A DNA stretch of 64,000 nucleotides from Neobacillus sp. PS3-34 (lineage in GTDB: Bacteria > Bacillota > Bacilli > Bacillales > Cytobacillaceae). The stretch's first letter is position 1. Each line of letters starts with the position of its first letter. A program made the position numbers and the translations under genes. Location: NCBI RefSeq assembly GCF_030915465.1, contig NZ_CP133267.1:1364001-1428000 (forward strand), read 5' to 3'. The notes beneath the pieces are model-generated. The model saw nothing but the letters and a program-made list of their open reading frames with translations, had not been told where the DNA came from and did not search any database. Below, in pieces: positions 25,181 to 34,113 of the stretch.

Positions 25181-25465
25181 TTAACAGCAATGACCTGTAT
25201 TGCCTAACATTACGAGACCTGGTCTTGTCTTCTCCCCACTTATATCAAGAACAAGGCCCTCAGTATTAGGTTCGATAATCGGATCAATTGCTACCTGTAT
25301 TTCATTAATAGTCACAATGGTATCATCATCTTCTGGCTCATCCAGAGCCAGTCCTATTCTTGGCTGTCCTCAGCCATAGCCATCAAAATGAACACGAATA
25401 TTATTAGCATTGTGTTCCTGGAACATTTGCTTTATAAAATCACGAGCTTGGTCGGTGATAATCAA
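25181..25465 (-). CDS. HesB-like candidate selenoprotein (in-frame UGA as Sec32)
   Basis: Reading from TTG 25465 (AAGGGG eight bases upstream) gives 94 codons if TGA at 25372-25370 is read through as Sec. IITDQARDFIKQMFQEHNAN leads to IRVHFDGYG-U-GQPRIGLALDEP and the protein ends GNTGHCC. The HesB fold is clear on both sides of the UGA, and the UGA sits where A-type proteins carry a conserved Cys. A SECIS-like hairpin follows. I recall a family described as CC/Se motif (seleno)proteins with this same C-terminal CC, in which the position is Cys or Sec. It lies 42 bp after arsC. Sec insertion needs SelA/B/C/D, none of which is in this window. Confidence 0.8.
25333..25372 (-). promoter_or_regulatory. 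UGA codon and bacterial SECIS-like hairpin
   Basis: Eighteen bases after the TGA, CTGGCTC and GAGCCAG pair perfectly over 7 bp with the loop TGGAT. The loop begins 25 bases after the UGA and has G in its second position, within the limits I recall for bacterial SECIS elements (loop 16-37 bases away, G in the first two loop bases). The hairpin lies inside the coding frame. Confidence 0.75.
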
Positions 25466-25507
25466 TGTTCTTTCCCCTTTTCTTTTTCTTGTTTTTTCAC
25501 AGGTATT

Positions 25508-25927
25508 TTACTTCCCCGTTTCAGCGAAAGTCTTAATACGATCTCCAATTTCATCACGGACACGCTGGAAGAATGCCCATTTTTCTTCTTCTGTTCCTTC
25601 TGCCTTAGCTGGGTCATCAAATCCCCAGTGAACACGATTCACATGGGGGGGAGTAACCGGGCAATGATCAGCGGCGTGGCCACAAAGTGTCACCACTAAT
25701 TCGGAATTGTTTAGAATTTCGGGATCGATGACATCTGAAGTTTGCTTTGAAATATCTATTCCAGCTTCGTTCATCGCTTTTACAGCATTTGGGTTCAATC
25801 CATGTGCCTCTAATCCAGCACTTTTCACTTCCCACTCATCACTTAAGTGTTTTTTAGCCCAGCCTTCTGCCATTTGGCTTCGGCAAGAGTTACCTGTACA
25901 TAGAAAATAGATGGTTTTTTTAGACAT
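25508..25927 (-). CDS. arsC: Arsenate reductase, thioredoxin-coupled
   Basis: 139 residues of the low-molecular-weight phosphatase-like ArsC. The P-loop is CTGNSCRSQ (Cys10), and the Cys82/Cys89 pair lies in [12 protein letters not shown], followed by [12 protein letters not shown]. It reduces arsenate to arsenite for export by ArsB, recycling through thioredoxin. It follows arsR2-arsB2 in the same operon and precedes the HesB-like candidate selenoprotein. SD AAGGAG. Confidence 0.95.
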   Translation of the reverse strand: MSKKTIYFLCTGNSCRSQMAEGWAKKHLSDEWEVKSAGLEAHGLNPNAVKAMNEAGIDISKQTSDVIDPEILNNSELVVTLCGHAADHCPVTPPHVNRVHWGFDDPAKAEGTEEEKWAFFQRVRDEIGDRIKTFAETGK

Positions 25928-25966
25928 AGCTGTATTTCTCCTTTTTATGTTGGCATGATTTTTTTG

Positions 25967-27262
25967 TTAGACTATTCTCAACCAAAGGTATAAACCTAAT
26001 AGTGTAATAAATAAGACGGGGATGGTTAAGACAATTCCTGTTTTAAAATAGGTTCCCCACGAAATTTTAACTCCCTTGGTTTTCAAGACATGAAGCCAAA
26101 GTAATGTAGCCAGAGAACCAATAGGTGTGATTTTAGGACCTAAATCAGAACCAATCACATTCGCATATACCAGCCCTTCTTTAATCACACCTGCTGTATG
26201 TGTATCAGCTATCGCCAATGCATCAATCATGACGGTTGGCATGTTATTCATGATAGAAGAAAGAATGGCGGCAATAAAGCCCATAGAGACTGTTCCAATA
26301 AATAATCCATGATTAGCGCAGACCTGAATCAAATCCGCTAGTACACTTGTCAATCCAGCATTGCGCAGGCCATATACGACCACATACATTCCAATCGAGA
26401 AAAATACAATGGCCCATGGAGCTCCTTTTATGACCTTTTTGGTTTCAATGGCATGGCTTCTTCTTCCCATAAACAAGAAGAAAATCGCAACCACTCCTGC
26501 GATGATTGAAACAGGGATGTGAAGTGTTTGGCTGATAAAGTAACCAGCCAATAAGAAAGCCAATACAACCCATGATAAACGAAACATTTTTTGATCTCGA
26601 ATGGCTTCCACAGGTTTCTTTAATTTCGATAAATCATATTGTTTTGGAATGCTTCTTCTGAAGTAAAGATATAGCACCAAAATACTTGCCACTAGAGAAA
26701 ATAAATTCGGAACAATCATTCTTGATGCAAAATGAACAAACCCGATGCCAAAAAAGTCAGCAGAAACGATGTTTACAAGATTACTTACTACCAATGGCAA
26801 TGATGTCGTATCCGCTATAAATCCACTTGCAATAATGAACGGGAATATCATTTTGTCTTCCAGCTTTAAATTTCGGACCATCGCTAACACAATCGGAGTC
26901 AGGATAAGGGCAGCTCCATCATTGGCGAAAAATGCCGCAACGAGAGCACCAAGAATGCTAACATATACAAACATTTTAATCCCGTTTCCTTTAGCCGCTC
27001 TTGCCATGTGCAAAGCCGACCATTCAAAGAAACCAATTTCATCTAATATTAAAGAAATAATGATAATAGCGATAAAAGAAAAAGTCGCATTCCATACAAT
27101 TTTGGTCACTTCAATCACATCATGGATGTCAACTACGCCTGCCAATAAAGCTAGTATGGCTCCTCCACACGCAGACCAACCAATGGATAAATTTTTGGGC
27201 TGCCAGATGACAAGTGTTAGCGTCAATAAAAAGATGATGCTAGCTAAAATAATTGAAACCAA
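25967..27262 (-). CDS. arsB: Arsenite efflux permease ArsB, copy 2
   Basis: 431 residues, intact, with about eleven membrane segments. Very close to copy 1 along its length ([56 protein letters not shown]). Exports arsenite, with proton coupling in the ArsB-alone form; no arsA ATPase is present. TTG start after GGAGGAAGACCA. Middle gene of arsR2-arsB2-arsC. Confidence 0.93.
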   Translation of the reverse strand: MVSIILASIIFLLTLTLVIWQPKNLSIGWSACGGAILALLAGVVDIHDVIEVTKIVWNATFSFIAIIIISLILDEIGFFEWSALHMARAAKGNGIKMFVYVSILGALVAAFFANDGAALILTPIVLAMVRNLKLEDKMIFPFIIASGFIADTTSLPLVVSNLVNIVSADFFGIGFVHFASRMIVPNLFSLVASILVLYLYFRRSIPKQYDLSKLKKPVEAIRDQKMFRLSWVVLAFLLAGYFISQTLHIPVSIIAGVVAIFFLFMGRRSHAIETKKVIKGAPWAIVFFSIGMYVVVYGLRNAGLTSVLADLIQVCANHGLFIGTVSMGFIAAILSSIMNNMPTVMIDALAIADTHTAGVIKEGLVYANVIGSDLGPKITPIGSLATLLWLHVLKTKGVKISWGTYFKTGIVLTIPVLFITLLGLYLWLRIV

Positions 27263-27278
27263 TGGTCTTCCTCCTAAG

Positions 27279-27626
27279 TTACTCGCAACAGAGACGTTTT
27301 CCCTGTTGTTCTAATTCTTCAACTTTATAACGCTGACTCGGCAAATGGCTTATTACATTCAATACGAATGAGTAAAACGGGGACTGTGGATTTAGCGTGT
27401 AATAGATCCATTGTCCACCTCTGCGTTCTTTTATGATCCCACTATCTTTTAATTTTCGGACATGCTGGCTAATGGCAGGTTGGCTCATTTCAAATAAATC
27501 AACTAACTCACAGACACAGCATTCATGTTCAGACATGATTTTCACCATGGATAAACGTGATTTATCACCCAAGAGTTTTAGTATTCCTGCACAGCTCTCT
27601 AAGCCTAATCCATCAGTGGCTGTCAT
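27279..27626 (-). CDS. arsR: ArsR-family repressor, copy 2
   Basis: 115 residues: [23 protein letters not shown], arsenite site motif ECCVCEL, wing [11 protein letters not shown], and a C-terminal CC (RLCCE). Quite different from copy 1, so the two should read different operators. Indeed its upstream region has ATAAG-N6-CTTAT repeats instead of ATCAA-N6-TTGAT. SD GGAGG precedes the ATG. First gene of the arsR2-arsB2-arsC operon. Confidence 0.92.
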   Translation of the reverse strand: MTATDGLGLESCAGILKLLGDKSRLSMVKIMSEHECCVCELVDLFEMSQPAISQHVRKLKDSGIIKERRGGQWIYYTLNPQSPFYSFVLNVISHLPSQRYKVEELEQQGKRLCCE

Positions 27627-27651
27627 GGGCTACCTCCTTATTATTTTAAAG

Positions 27652-27708
27652 ATAAGCATATTCTTATATACGTATTAAAACAAAACCATTGTATAAGTAA
27701 ACTCTTAT
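27652..27708. promoter_or_regulatory. arsR2 control region, two ATAAG-N6-CTTAT operators
   Basis: Cores at 27652-27667 (ATAAG-CATATT-CTTAT) and 27693-27708 (ATAAG-TAAACT-CTTAT), centre to centre 41 bp, about four helical turns. They lie immediately upstream of arsR2. Confidence 0.72.
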
Positions 27709-27787
27709 ATATGCAAGTAGGGAACTTGTATATTTTTTATTTTTACCCGTTATATTAAAAAATAAAAAGACCTAGAAGGCATTTTCG

Positions 27788-29020
27788 TTACAAATGTTGT
27801 TTTAATGCGTTTTGATTTGAATGATTATTCCTTGGCAGAAACCACATAACCGTTAAGAATAAACAAGTCATTGCGGCCATCCAGAATACATTCGTCAATC
27901 CCATTTTTTGTTCAAGTGAATACCCCATAATTGGCCCAAGAGCAGCACCTAAATCTATAATAATTGTAAAAGCAGTCATGATGAAAATTTTGTTTGAAAC
28001 CTTCGATGAATAATCAGTTACAATGGCATCCATAATCGTTGTAAGAATCGAAGCAACTAAAAGATGAATAAATAAAATAGGCAGCAAAAAAAATAATGGA
28101 ATGTTTAAGGGAATCAAACAAAGCAGAAAGAATGCGCATGCCAGGAAAAAGGACAACATCATATTTTTTTGCTTAGCATAATCCATCATGTTTCCAATTT
28201 TCATCACGATAAAAGGAGCGATTCCCCATCTTAATGCCTGGATTACCCCAGCAAGCGAAGCTGCCCCTGTAATAATACCAAGTAGATTAATCTTATCTGT
28301 AAATTTCACTTCGATGATATGACTTAATGTCGCCGTTAACATTCCATCAAGGAACATAGTCAATAGAAAGGCCGTTCCTAGTATCGTGATGAGACGTCTA
28401 TTTAAAGACCTACTTAAGTTTGTTAAAAGCGAAGGTTTTCCCACTGATTCATGAGTCTGAATAGTTTTGGGGATGTATTTAAAGATGATTGGTAGGCTTA
28501 TAAACGCAGAGATTCCTAAAACCATGCTAATGACATTCATACCAAATAAATCGGCAAAAAAACCACCCATCAGCATTCCGAACAGACTCCCAAGACGGTA
28601 CAGTCCGTTATAAGTGCCTACAAAATTCCCACGGTTCATGTCAGTTGAGAGCTGTAAAATCAATAAATACGCGCCGAGTTTAAAAAGAGACCAGGCAAAA
28701 CCCCATATCGATCGAATTATAATCCATACATTGAAATCTTCAACGAACCCGTAGCTTATGGTCGTCAAACCGCTTAACACGACCGCAAGCAGTATTCCTG
28801 ATCTGAAATTAAGTTTCTTATACAAAAACCCGATTAATGGGTTCAATGGAAGCCTTACAAATCGGTTAACCGATAGGAGAATTCCGACTTGAACTAAGGA
28901 AGTTAAACGAGCTTCTTTCCAGTGCGTCGGCAATACAATATAAAGCATCGAGTCTCCTGCTAAACATATTGCCGTGATGAAAGCGATGGCAATAATCGAC
29001 TGTTTATTTTTTGGTACCAT
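27788..29020 (-). CDS. MFS transporter of the arsenic island
   Basis: 410 residues with about twelve hydrophobic segments. No classical MFS motif A is obvious, but NRFVRLPLNPLIGFLYKKLN corresponds to the loop between helices 2 and 3. It closes the five-gene minus-strand unit of flavoprotein, MarR, ArsN1, flavoprotein and MFS, so export of an arsenical or of an acetylated arsenical is the natural guess. Known MFS arsenic exporters include ArsJ and ArsK; I cannot say it is either. SD AGGGGTG. Confidence 0.75.
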   Translation of the reverse strand: MVPKNKQSIIAIAFITAICLAGDSMLYIVLPTHWKEARLTSLVQVGILLSVNRFVRLPLNPLIGFLYKKLNFRSGILLAVVLSGLTTISYGFVEDFNVWIIIRSIWGFAWSLFKLGAYLLILQLSTDMNRGNFVGTYNGLYRLGSLFGMLMGGFFADLFGMNVISMVLGISAFISLPIIFKYIPKTIQTHESVGKPSLLTNLSRSLNRRLITILGTAFLLTMFLDGMLTATLSHIIEVKFTDKINLLGIITGAASLAGVIQALRWGIAPFIVMKIGNMMDYAKQKNMMLSFFLACAFFLLCLIPLNIPLFFLLPILFIHLLVASILTTIMDAIVTDYSSKVSNKIFIMTAFTIIIDLGAALGPIMGYSLEQKMGLTNVFWMAAMTCLFLTVMWFLPRNNHSNQNALKQHL

Positions 29021-29033
29021 AGTTCACCCCTAT

Positions 29034-29071
29034 TTAAAAGACCAGTCTGACGTGTTTCAGACTGGTCTTTT
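29034..29071 (-). terminator. Terminator between flavoprotein and MFS genes
   Basis: AAAAGACCAGTCTG and CAGACTGGTCTTTT form a 14-bp stem with T-runs on both strands. It should limit read-through from the flavoprotein gene into the MFS gene. Confidence 0.85.
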
Positions 29072-29073
29072 CT

Positions 29074-30443
29074 TTAACCACAGCAAGAATTCTTTTTGAT
29101 TTCCAGCTTTACAGGGACAGGTCCACCGCAACAGGAACTCGCTTTAGTTTCTTCTGCAGATGTCTCAGTTTCACAGCAGCTGGAAGAGAAATTCGTCTTA
29201 CAGACTCCTGTTTCAGGCAGTTCCAACTGAACTTCTTTCGCTCCCTGGAAATCCCCTGTCAAATACGCTACTACTGACCTCACCTGTTCATATCCAGTAG
29301 CCAGCAGGAAGGTTGGCGCCCGTCCGTAACTTTTCATTCCCACGATATAAAAATTCTTCTCCGGTTGTCTTAATTCCTCTTCCCCATGCGGTTTTACGGT
29401 TCCGCAGCTATGAATATTCGGGTCAATCAGCGGAGCAAGGGTATCTACGCTTTCAACCGCAGAATCAAGACTTAATCTTATTTCATTCAGATAACTTATA
29501 TCAGGTCTAAACCCAGTGCTTACAACGATCTCATCGATTTCACCGATTGTTTCTTCTTCACCATTCAAGTCACCTAGTACGCTTATTTTTCCTTTCACTT
29601 CGCGTACTCCACTGATATAAAACGGTGTTAAAACCTCAATTTGTTCGGAATCAACCAATCGTTGAATCCTGATTCCAAGTTCGCCTCGCGCTTGCAGACC
29701 ATCGTTTTCCTGTCCGCCGTATGCTTCACGGACATGTTTTTTTCGAAGAACCCAGCGGATGACGGTGTCCGGGTACTTTTCTTTTAATTCCACCAAGTCA
29801 AGGAGAGCATTTATCGCTGAGTGACCGCTTCCAATCACCATAACGGATTTGTTCCGGTATCTTTCTTCTAACTCTTTAACATTCGGAATTCCATAATAAA
29901 TATGGTCTTTCAGTGTCCTTTCAGCATTGGTCCAGATCCCATTCGACAGCATCGGATTGGGATTTTCCCATGTGCCTGATGAATCAATGACAGCTTTTAC
30001 TTCAAACACTTTGGTATCCCTATCTATTTCTACATAGATCTGAAAAGGGACATTCTCTCTCCGTTTAGTTTTGAGTTTGTCGAGGCCTTTTTTGCAACAC
30101 CAACGACTTTGGCACGTGTAAAAACGTTCTTTTTTATTCCTGAGAGGTTGCTTAACGGAAGTAGGTACTTCTCTACCAATTCCCGTCCAGTCGGTAGATC
30201 TTCTTCTGCTGGTGAAGTCCAGCCTGCTTCTGTTAGCAATTCCTTTGCTTCCTTATCGACATTGTACTTCCATGGTGAAAACATTCTCACATGTCCCCAC
30301 TTCAGCATGCTGGAGCCAATTGTATCTCCGGCTTCAAACAGCACAAATTTTTCACCTTTTTTTACAAGATGGGCCGCTGCTACCAGTCCCACAGGACCGC
30401 CTCCTATGATTGCAACAGGCATGTTTTTTTGGGTTGAATCCAT
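29074..30443 (-). CDS. FAD/NAD(P)-binding oxidoreductase with Cys-pair tail, frame broken once
   Basis: About 456 residues once restored. The FAD fingerprint is VAIIGGGPVGLVAAAHLV and a second dinucleotide site is SVMVIGSGHSAINALLDL, as in class B flavin monooxygenases and CzcO-like proteins. The break is in GCAAAAAAGGCCTC (30084-30093); one G (GGGCC) restores KKGLDKLKTKRRENV. The C-terminus carries three Cys pairs (SSSCCETETS, SSCCGG, SCCG), unusual for this fold and suitable for binding trivalent arsenic. It lies between arsN1 and the MFS gene. An arsenical-oxidising role is inference. Confidence 0.82.
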
Positions 30444-30456
30444 TTATGATTACCTC

Positions 30457-30953
30457 CTAAGTTAATAATTTTTCCATTGCCATCACATCGACGAATTCAC
30501 CATCTAACGTGCCTTGCTTCTGAAATACACCTACGACACGAAATCCTTTTTTCTTATACAGCCCTTGCCCTAGCTCGTTAAAGGGGAAGGTCGAAAGAAT
30601 GATTTTATGAAAATCATTTTCTTTTGCCAGGATTTCGATAGAGGACAGCAATTTCCCACCGATTCCTTTTCCACGATATTCCCGTTTGATGTAAAGTGAT
30701 AGGTCCGCTACACCGTTATATGCCGCTCGGCTATTATATTGATTTAAACTGGCCAGCCGACAACTTCCCCATCCACTTCTGCCACGATGGCTTTGTATCT
30801 GTCCGTATGCTTTTGAAACCAATCCATCATATACTGCAGATCCTTTGTTTCCGTTTCTAATGTGGCAATACGGTCCACAATTCCTTGATTATAAATGGAT
30901 TGGATGGATTCCATGTCACTTGGAAAAGCCTCCCTAATAACGATTTCATTCAT
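30457..30953 (-). CDS. arsN1: ArsN1-type N-acetyltransferase, frame broken once as sequenced
   Basis: GNAT enzyme of the phosphinothricin/arsinothricin acetyltransferase group, about 165 residues. Start IREAFPSDMESIQSIYNQGI then DRIATLETETKD; acetyl-CoA loop YIKREYRGKGIGGKLL; end FRVVGVFQKQGTLDGEFVDV. The break is at GGCTGGCCAGTT (30750-30755); GGGCC gives GWASLNQYNSRAAYNGVADL. Known ArsN1 enzymes acetylate the organoarsenical antibiotic arsinothricin. Its place in the arsenic island supports that assignment. Confidence 0.83.
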
Positions 30954-30972
30954 TTTGATCGTTTCCCCCTGA

Positions 30973-31425
30973 TTAACAACTGCTACTTTCCTTTTTGATG
31001 CCGCAGCATACAGGTGCCTTTGTCATGGTGTCCGCAAGAAGATGAATCGCTCGTTGCACCGTTTCCCGCTCAAAGTCCGTCATCTGACTGAATATATCTT
31101 CTAGAAAAGCATTCACTTGTTGATCAATATCTTTTGCCACTTTTTCTCCCTTATCCGTTAACGCTAGGTTACTGATCCTTTTGTCTTCTTCTGAAGAGAT
31201 CTTTGTTACCAGTTCCATTTTCACAAGGGTTTGAATTTGCCGGCTGAAAGTCGTGATATCGATTCCAAGTAAATCTGCCACCTGCTGGATTGAGGGATGG
31301 TCATTGGCATCAATCTCATAAAGAATGTGGCTTTGGGCAGCGGATACATCTACGCCATCAACCGAACAACATGTTTTATTCAATAAGCCAAAACTTCGCG
31401 TAATAGCTTGAAAGGATTTTCTCAT
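30973..31425 (-). CDS. MarR-family regulator with cysteine pairs
   Basis: 150 residues: winged HTH (QQVADLLGIDITTFSRQIQT, SSEEDKRISNLALTDKGEK) between two cysteine sites, KTCCS near residue 18 and APVCCGIKKESSSC at the end. Paired Cys at both ends suggests a thiol or arsenic-responsive MarR protein. It sits between the two flavoprotein genes and probably controls them, together with the ArsR-type operator upstream. It is not the MhqR of the quinone cluster, as far as sequence allows. Confidence 0.8.
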   Translation of the reverse strand: MRKSFQAITRSFGLLNKTCCSVDGVDVSAAQSHILYEIDANDHPSIQQVADLLGIDITTFSRQIQTLVKMELVTKISSEEDKRISNLALTDKGEKVAKDIDQQVNAFLEDIFSQMTDFERETVQRAIHLLADTMTKAPVCCGIKKESSSC

Positions 31426-31438
31426 GATGGCATCTCCC

Positions 31439-32572
31439 CTAATTTCTTATCAAATTATGTTCTTTGTTCTTCACAATCGAAGGAATGATCGAAAAAGCAG
31501 TCTTCCTTAATCCCAGAATAAATCTAAATGTTGGGCCATGGCTATGAGAAGATAATGGGCGTGCAAAATATAGCCCAGGTAAACTCGATTCGAACGATTC
31601 GTTTAATTTAGGAAACTCTGTGAAACCTTCTTCACGTTCAATGATAGACAATAAATCCTTTTCGAAAAATGGTACCTGGTCCAAATTAATGCGAAAACCA
31701 GTCGCAGCAATGATATGGTTGACTATTTTTTCCGATCCATCCGATAAAACGATCCGTATTTCATCCTCAATCAATAGTTCAACTTTTTCAATTGATACCC
31801 CTGCATTTTGAGGAACGATTCCTTCTACATATGGTTTTAAGAAATGGGCCACACTACCAGCCGATTGCCCCCATCCTTGTTTCTTTTCATCCAGTGGAAG
31901 TTGATAAAAGATGTCACCCACATCACGAAGTGCAATTTCATTTTCTCTGCTTCCAGCGTAATTGGGTCCTTCCTTACGGTAAACCAACTCAACATCCGCC
32001 CCGTCTCTATGCAATAATCCTGCGGCTTCCCACGCACTTTGTCCGCTTCCTACCACGACCACTTTCTTTCCCTTGAACTGGGAAAAGCTCGTGTATCCTG
32101 AAGTATGGGATACCAATTGGGAAGGTAGCTCTCTCAAGAAGCCTGGAAGATACTTATAATGTTCAACGCCTGTTGCGACCACCACATTCTTGGCTGTGTA
32201 TTGATCGCCAGTTTCACTCGTGACTTCATAGTAACCTTCATTTTTTATAACTTTCGTAATCTTTTCAGGAGTAAATTCAACACCTGACTTCCTAGCAAAC
32301 CAATTCGCATACTGAACAAAAATAGGTCTTGGAAGAGGTGTTACCAGTTCGATCCCTGTTTCTATTGAAAATTGCTGAATCGTTAAATCATCCTTTGAAT
32401 CTGAAAAGCTGACGAACTCATGAGGTGTTCGTATAAACATATCCTGCGGCATTTGATTTCTCCAAAAATCCATTGGATAGCCAAACAATTTGTATTGAAG
32501 ATTGTTTGATACTGCATGGGAGGCTAATGAAATTCCAAACGGACCTGAACCAATAATAATTAAATCCAACAT
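31439..32572 (-). CDS. Flavin-dependent monooxygenase-like protein of the arsenic island
   Basis: 377 residues from ATG 32572 (nine bases after AAAAGGGG). FAD site LIIIGSGPFGISLASHAV, NADPH site KVVVVGSGQSAWEAAGLL, and ATG-type motif HIIAATGFRINLD, the pattern of class B/N-hydroxylating monooxygenases. It ends LPGLYFARPLSSHSHGPTFR, typical of YpdA/CzcO-like flavoproteins. First gene of the MarR-ArsN1-flavoprotein-MFS unit, with an ATCAA-N6-TTGAT operator upstream. The substrate is unknown. Confidence 0.82.
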   Translation of the reverse strand: MLDLIIIGSGPFGISLASHAVSNNLQYKLFGYPMDFWRNQMPQDMFIRTPHEFVSFSDSKDDLTIQQFSIETGIELVTPLPRPIFVQYANWFARKSGVEFTPEKITKVIKNEGYYEVTSETGDQYTAKNVVVATGVEHYKYLPGFLRELPSQLVSHTSGYTSFSQFKGKKVVVVGSGQSAWEAAGLLHRDGADVELVYRKEGPNYAGSRENEIALRDVGDIFYQLPLDEKKQGWGQSAGSVAHFLKPYVEGIVPQNAGVSIEKVELLIEDEIRIVLSDGSEKIVNHIIAATGFRINLDQVPFFEKDLLSIIEREEGFTEFPKLNESFESSLPGLYFARPLSSHSHGPTFRFILGLRKTAFSIIPSIVKNKEHNLIRN

Positions 32573-32689
32573 AACAGACATCCCCTTTTTATTTGTAAAA
32601 ATCAATTTTTCATTCCCATAAATTGATTGAAATAAATTACTTTATATACAATTAATAACATTAATATTTGCAATTTGCAAGTATTATTT

Positions 32690-32705
32690 ATCAATTTTTT
32701 TTGAT
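32690..32705. promoter_or_regulatory. ATCAA-N6-TTGAT operator of the flavoprotein operon
   Basis: ATCAATTTTTTTTGAT matches exactly the core seen around arsR1, 9 kb away. It lies just upstream of a possible minus-strand promoter (TTGCAA, 17 bp, TATTAA) serving the gene at 31439-32572. Confidence 0.75.
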
Positions 32706-32754
32706 TAATACTCAAATAAAAAGACCACTGGGCTCCCAATAGTCTTTTATATAG

Positions 32755-34113
32755 TTAAATTGGTAAAGTGAGTACGACTTCCGTTCCGGAACCTTCTTTA
32801 CTTTTAATGTTAATTTCACCTTTGTGCAGTTTCACAATACTTTTGGCGATATTTAGGCCTAATCCTGTCCCTCCTGACACTCGGTTTCTTGCCTTATCCA
32901 CTCGATAAAACCGTTCAAAAATATTTTCGATTTCTTCCTGTGGAATTCCAATCCCATAGTCTTTAATCCGAATGGTTGCTTGGTGATTATTCTTGTCTAA
33001 AGAGATTTCAATTTTATCATGACTGTATTTAATCGCATTATCCAGCAATATGATAATAACCTGTTTTATCTTTAATTCATCTGCCTTAATGATGATTGGA
33101 GACTCCTTAAAATCAAGTATTATTTCTCTCCTGTAAACATCCTTGAGTTGTTTTAAAATATTCTGGCTTAACGAAACTAAGTCGACTTCGGTCATCTCTA
33201 CTATGTTTTCGTTCTCTAAGGTTGCCAGATCCAGAAAAGTTTCGGTCATCTTTTGGATCCTTGTTGCTTCAGAATGAATAGCCTGGATAGCTTCATCTAC
33301 TATTTCTGTTTTCTGTACCCCGTGCCTTCTTAATAGATTAGCATAGCTCTTTATAATGGTTAGTGGTGTTTTTAGTTCATGTGATGCATCAGATACAAAC
33401 TGGTTTTGTTTCTCCATATTTTCCTGGAGTCTTTCAATCATTCTGTTAAATGTTCTTGCTAATGTTTGGAGCTCGTCCCTTGTTTTATTTTGAATAGGAA
33501 TCTTTTTTGGCACTCCGCTCTGTTCAATATCCTCCATCGTTTTTATCACATTGGAGATCGGCCTCATAATTATATTCGATAACCATCTTCCTCCAAGCAA
33601 TGACAATAGTACTGCTAGTAAAGTACATACGCTAAGTATTCCAAGAAGAATATCTTTTCTCATTTCCAGCCCTAATAATCGTTCGCCAATTTCCAGGCTG
33701 CTATTAATTTTATTTTCTTCTTTGATTGGAACACGGACGATTAGAATTTGCTCTTCACCATCTTCTTCCCTAATTAATCGCCTTTGAGACTCTTTAACTT
33801 TAGTGTACTTACCTTTGATTTTTTTAGTGAGCTTTATATCATTTGTAACTTCATGAATAGCCTTATTTTTTGTATGCATAATTCTGATATACGAATGGTT
33901 CGTTAAGTAATCTTTTAATTCATCCTCAACGCTGCCCGAATTCTCGTTTGTTTGTATGTCTTTTACAATGTCATTTGCCTTTTGAAAAAGCATCTCTTCT
34001 TCCATATTTACTGTCGTTTTCATAAATAAAATGAAAACAACTACATTTATAATCATTAAAATGCAGAGCATCCATGCTGTAGTAATTAAATTAATTTTTG
34101 TTGTAATTTTCAT
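32755..34113 (-). CDS. Membrane sensor histidine kinase, ArlS/YkoH-like
   Basis: 452 residues. Two transmembrane helices (MIINVVVFILFMKTTV; GILSVCTLLAVLLSLLGG) flank an extracytoplasmic domain of about 130 residues. HAMP follows, then DASHELKTPLTIIKS, IILLDNAIKYS, DYGIGIPQEEIEN and GGTGLGLNIAKSI. It overlaps the regulator gene by 23 bp. A divergent RND exporter gene lies on the other side of the regulator and is the likely target. Confidence 0.88.
   Translation of the reverse strand: MKITTKINLITTAWMLCILMIINVVVFILFMKTTVNMEEEMLFQKANDIVKDIQTNENSGSVEDELKDYLTNHSYIRIMHTKNKAIHEVTNDIKLTKKIKGKYTKVKESQRRLIREEDGEEQILIVRVPIKEENKINSSLEIGERLLGLEMRKDILLGILSVCTLLAVLLSLLGGRWLSNIIMRPISNVIKTMEDIEQSGVPKKIPIQNKTRDELQTLARTFNRMIERLQENMEKQNQFVSDASHELKTPLTIIKSYANLLRRHGVQKTEIVDEAIQAIHSEATRIQKMTETFLDLATLENENIVEMTEVDLVSLSQNILKQLKDVYRREIILDFKESPIIIKADELKIKQVIIILLDNAIKYSHDKIEISLDKNNHQATIRIKDYGIGIPQEEIENIFERFYRVDKARNRVSGGTGLGLNIAKSIVKLHKGEINIKSKEGSGTEVVLTLPI

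Noticed and set aside
25370..25372. TGA in the HesB-like gene taken as a plain stop or a frame error
   Set aside because: The frame is the same before and after it, homology runs through, no GGCC is near, and a SECIS-like hairpin follows. A base substitution remains possible but is less likely.
30973..31425. MarR-family gene considered as the MhqR of the quinone cluster
   Set aside because: It carries Cys pairs, sits inside the arsenic unit 10 kb away, and no MhqR-type site lies at its own promoter.
32601..32627. ATCAA-N17-TTGAT pair downstream of the flavoprotein promoter
   Set aside because: The half-sites match the ArsR1 core but the 17-base gap differs from the strict N6 spacing of the other five, so I did not count it.
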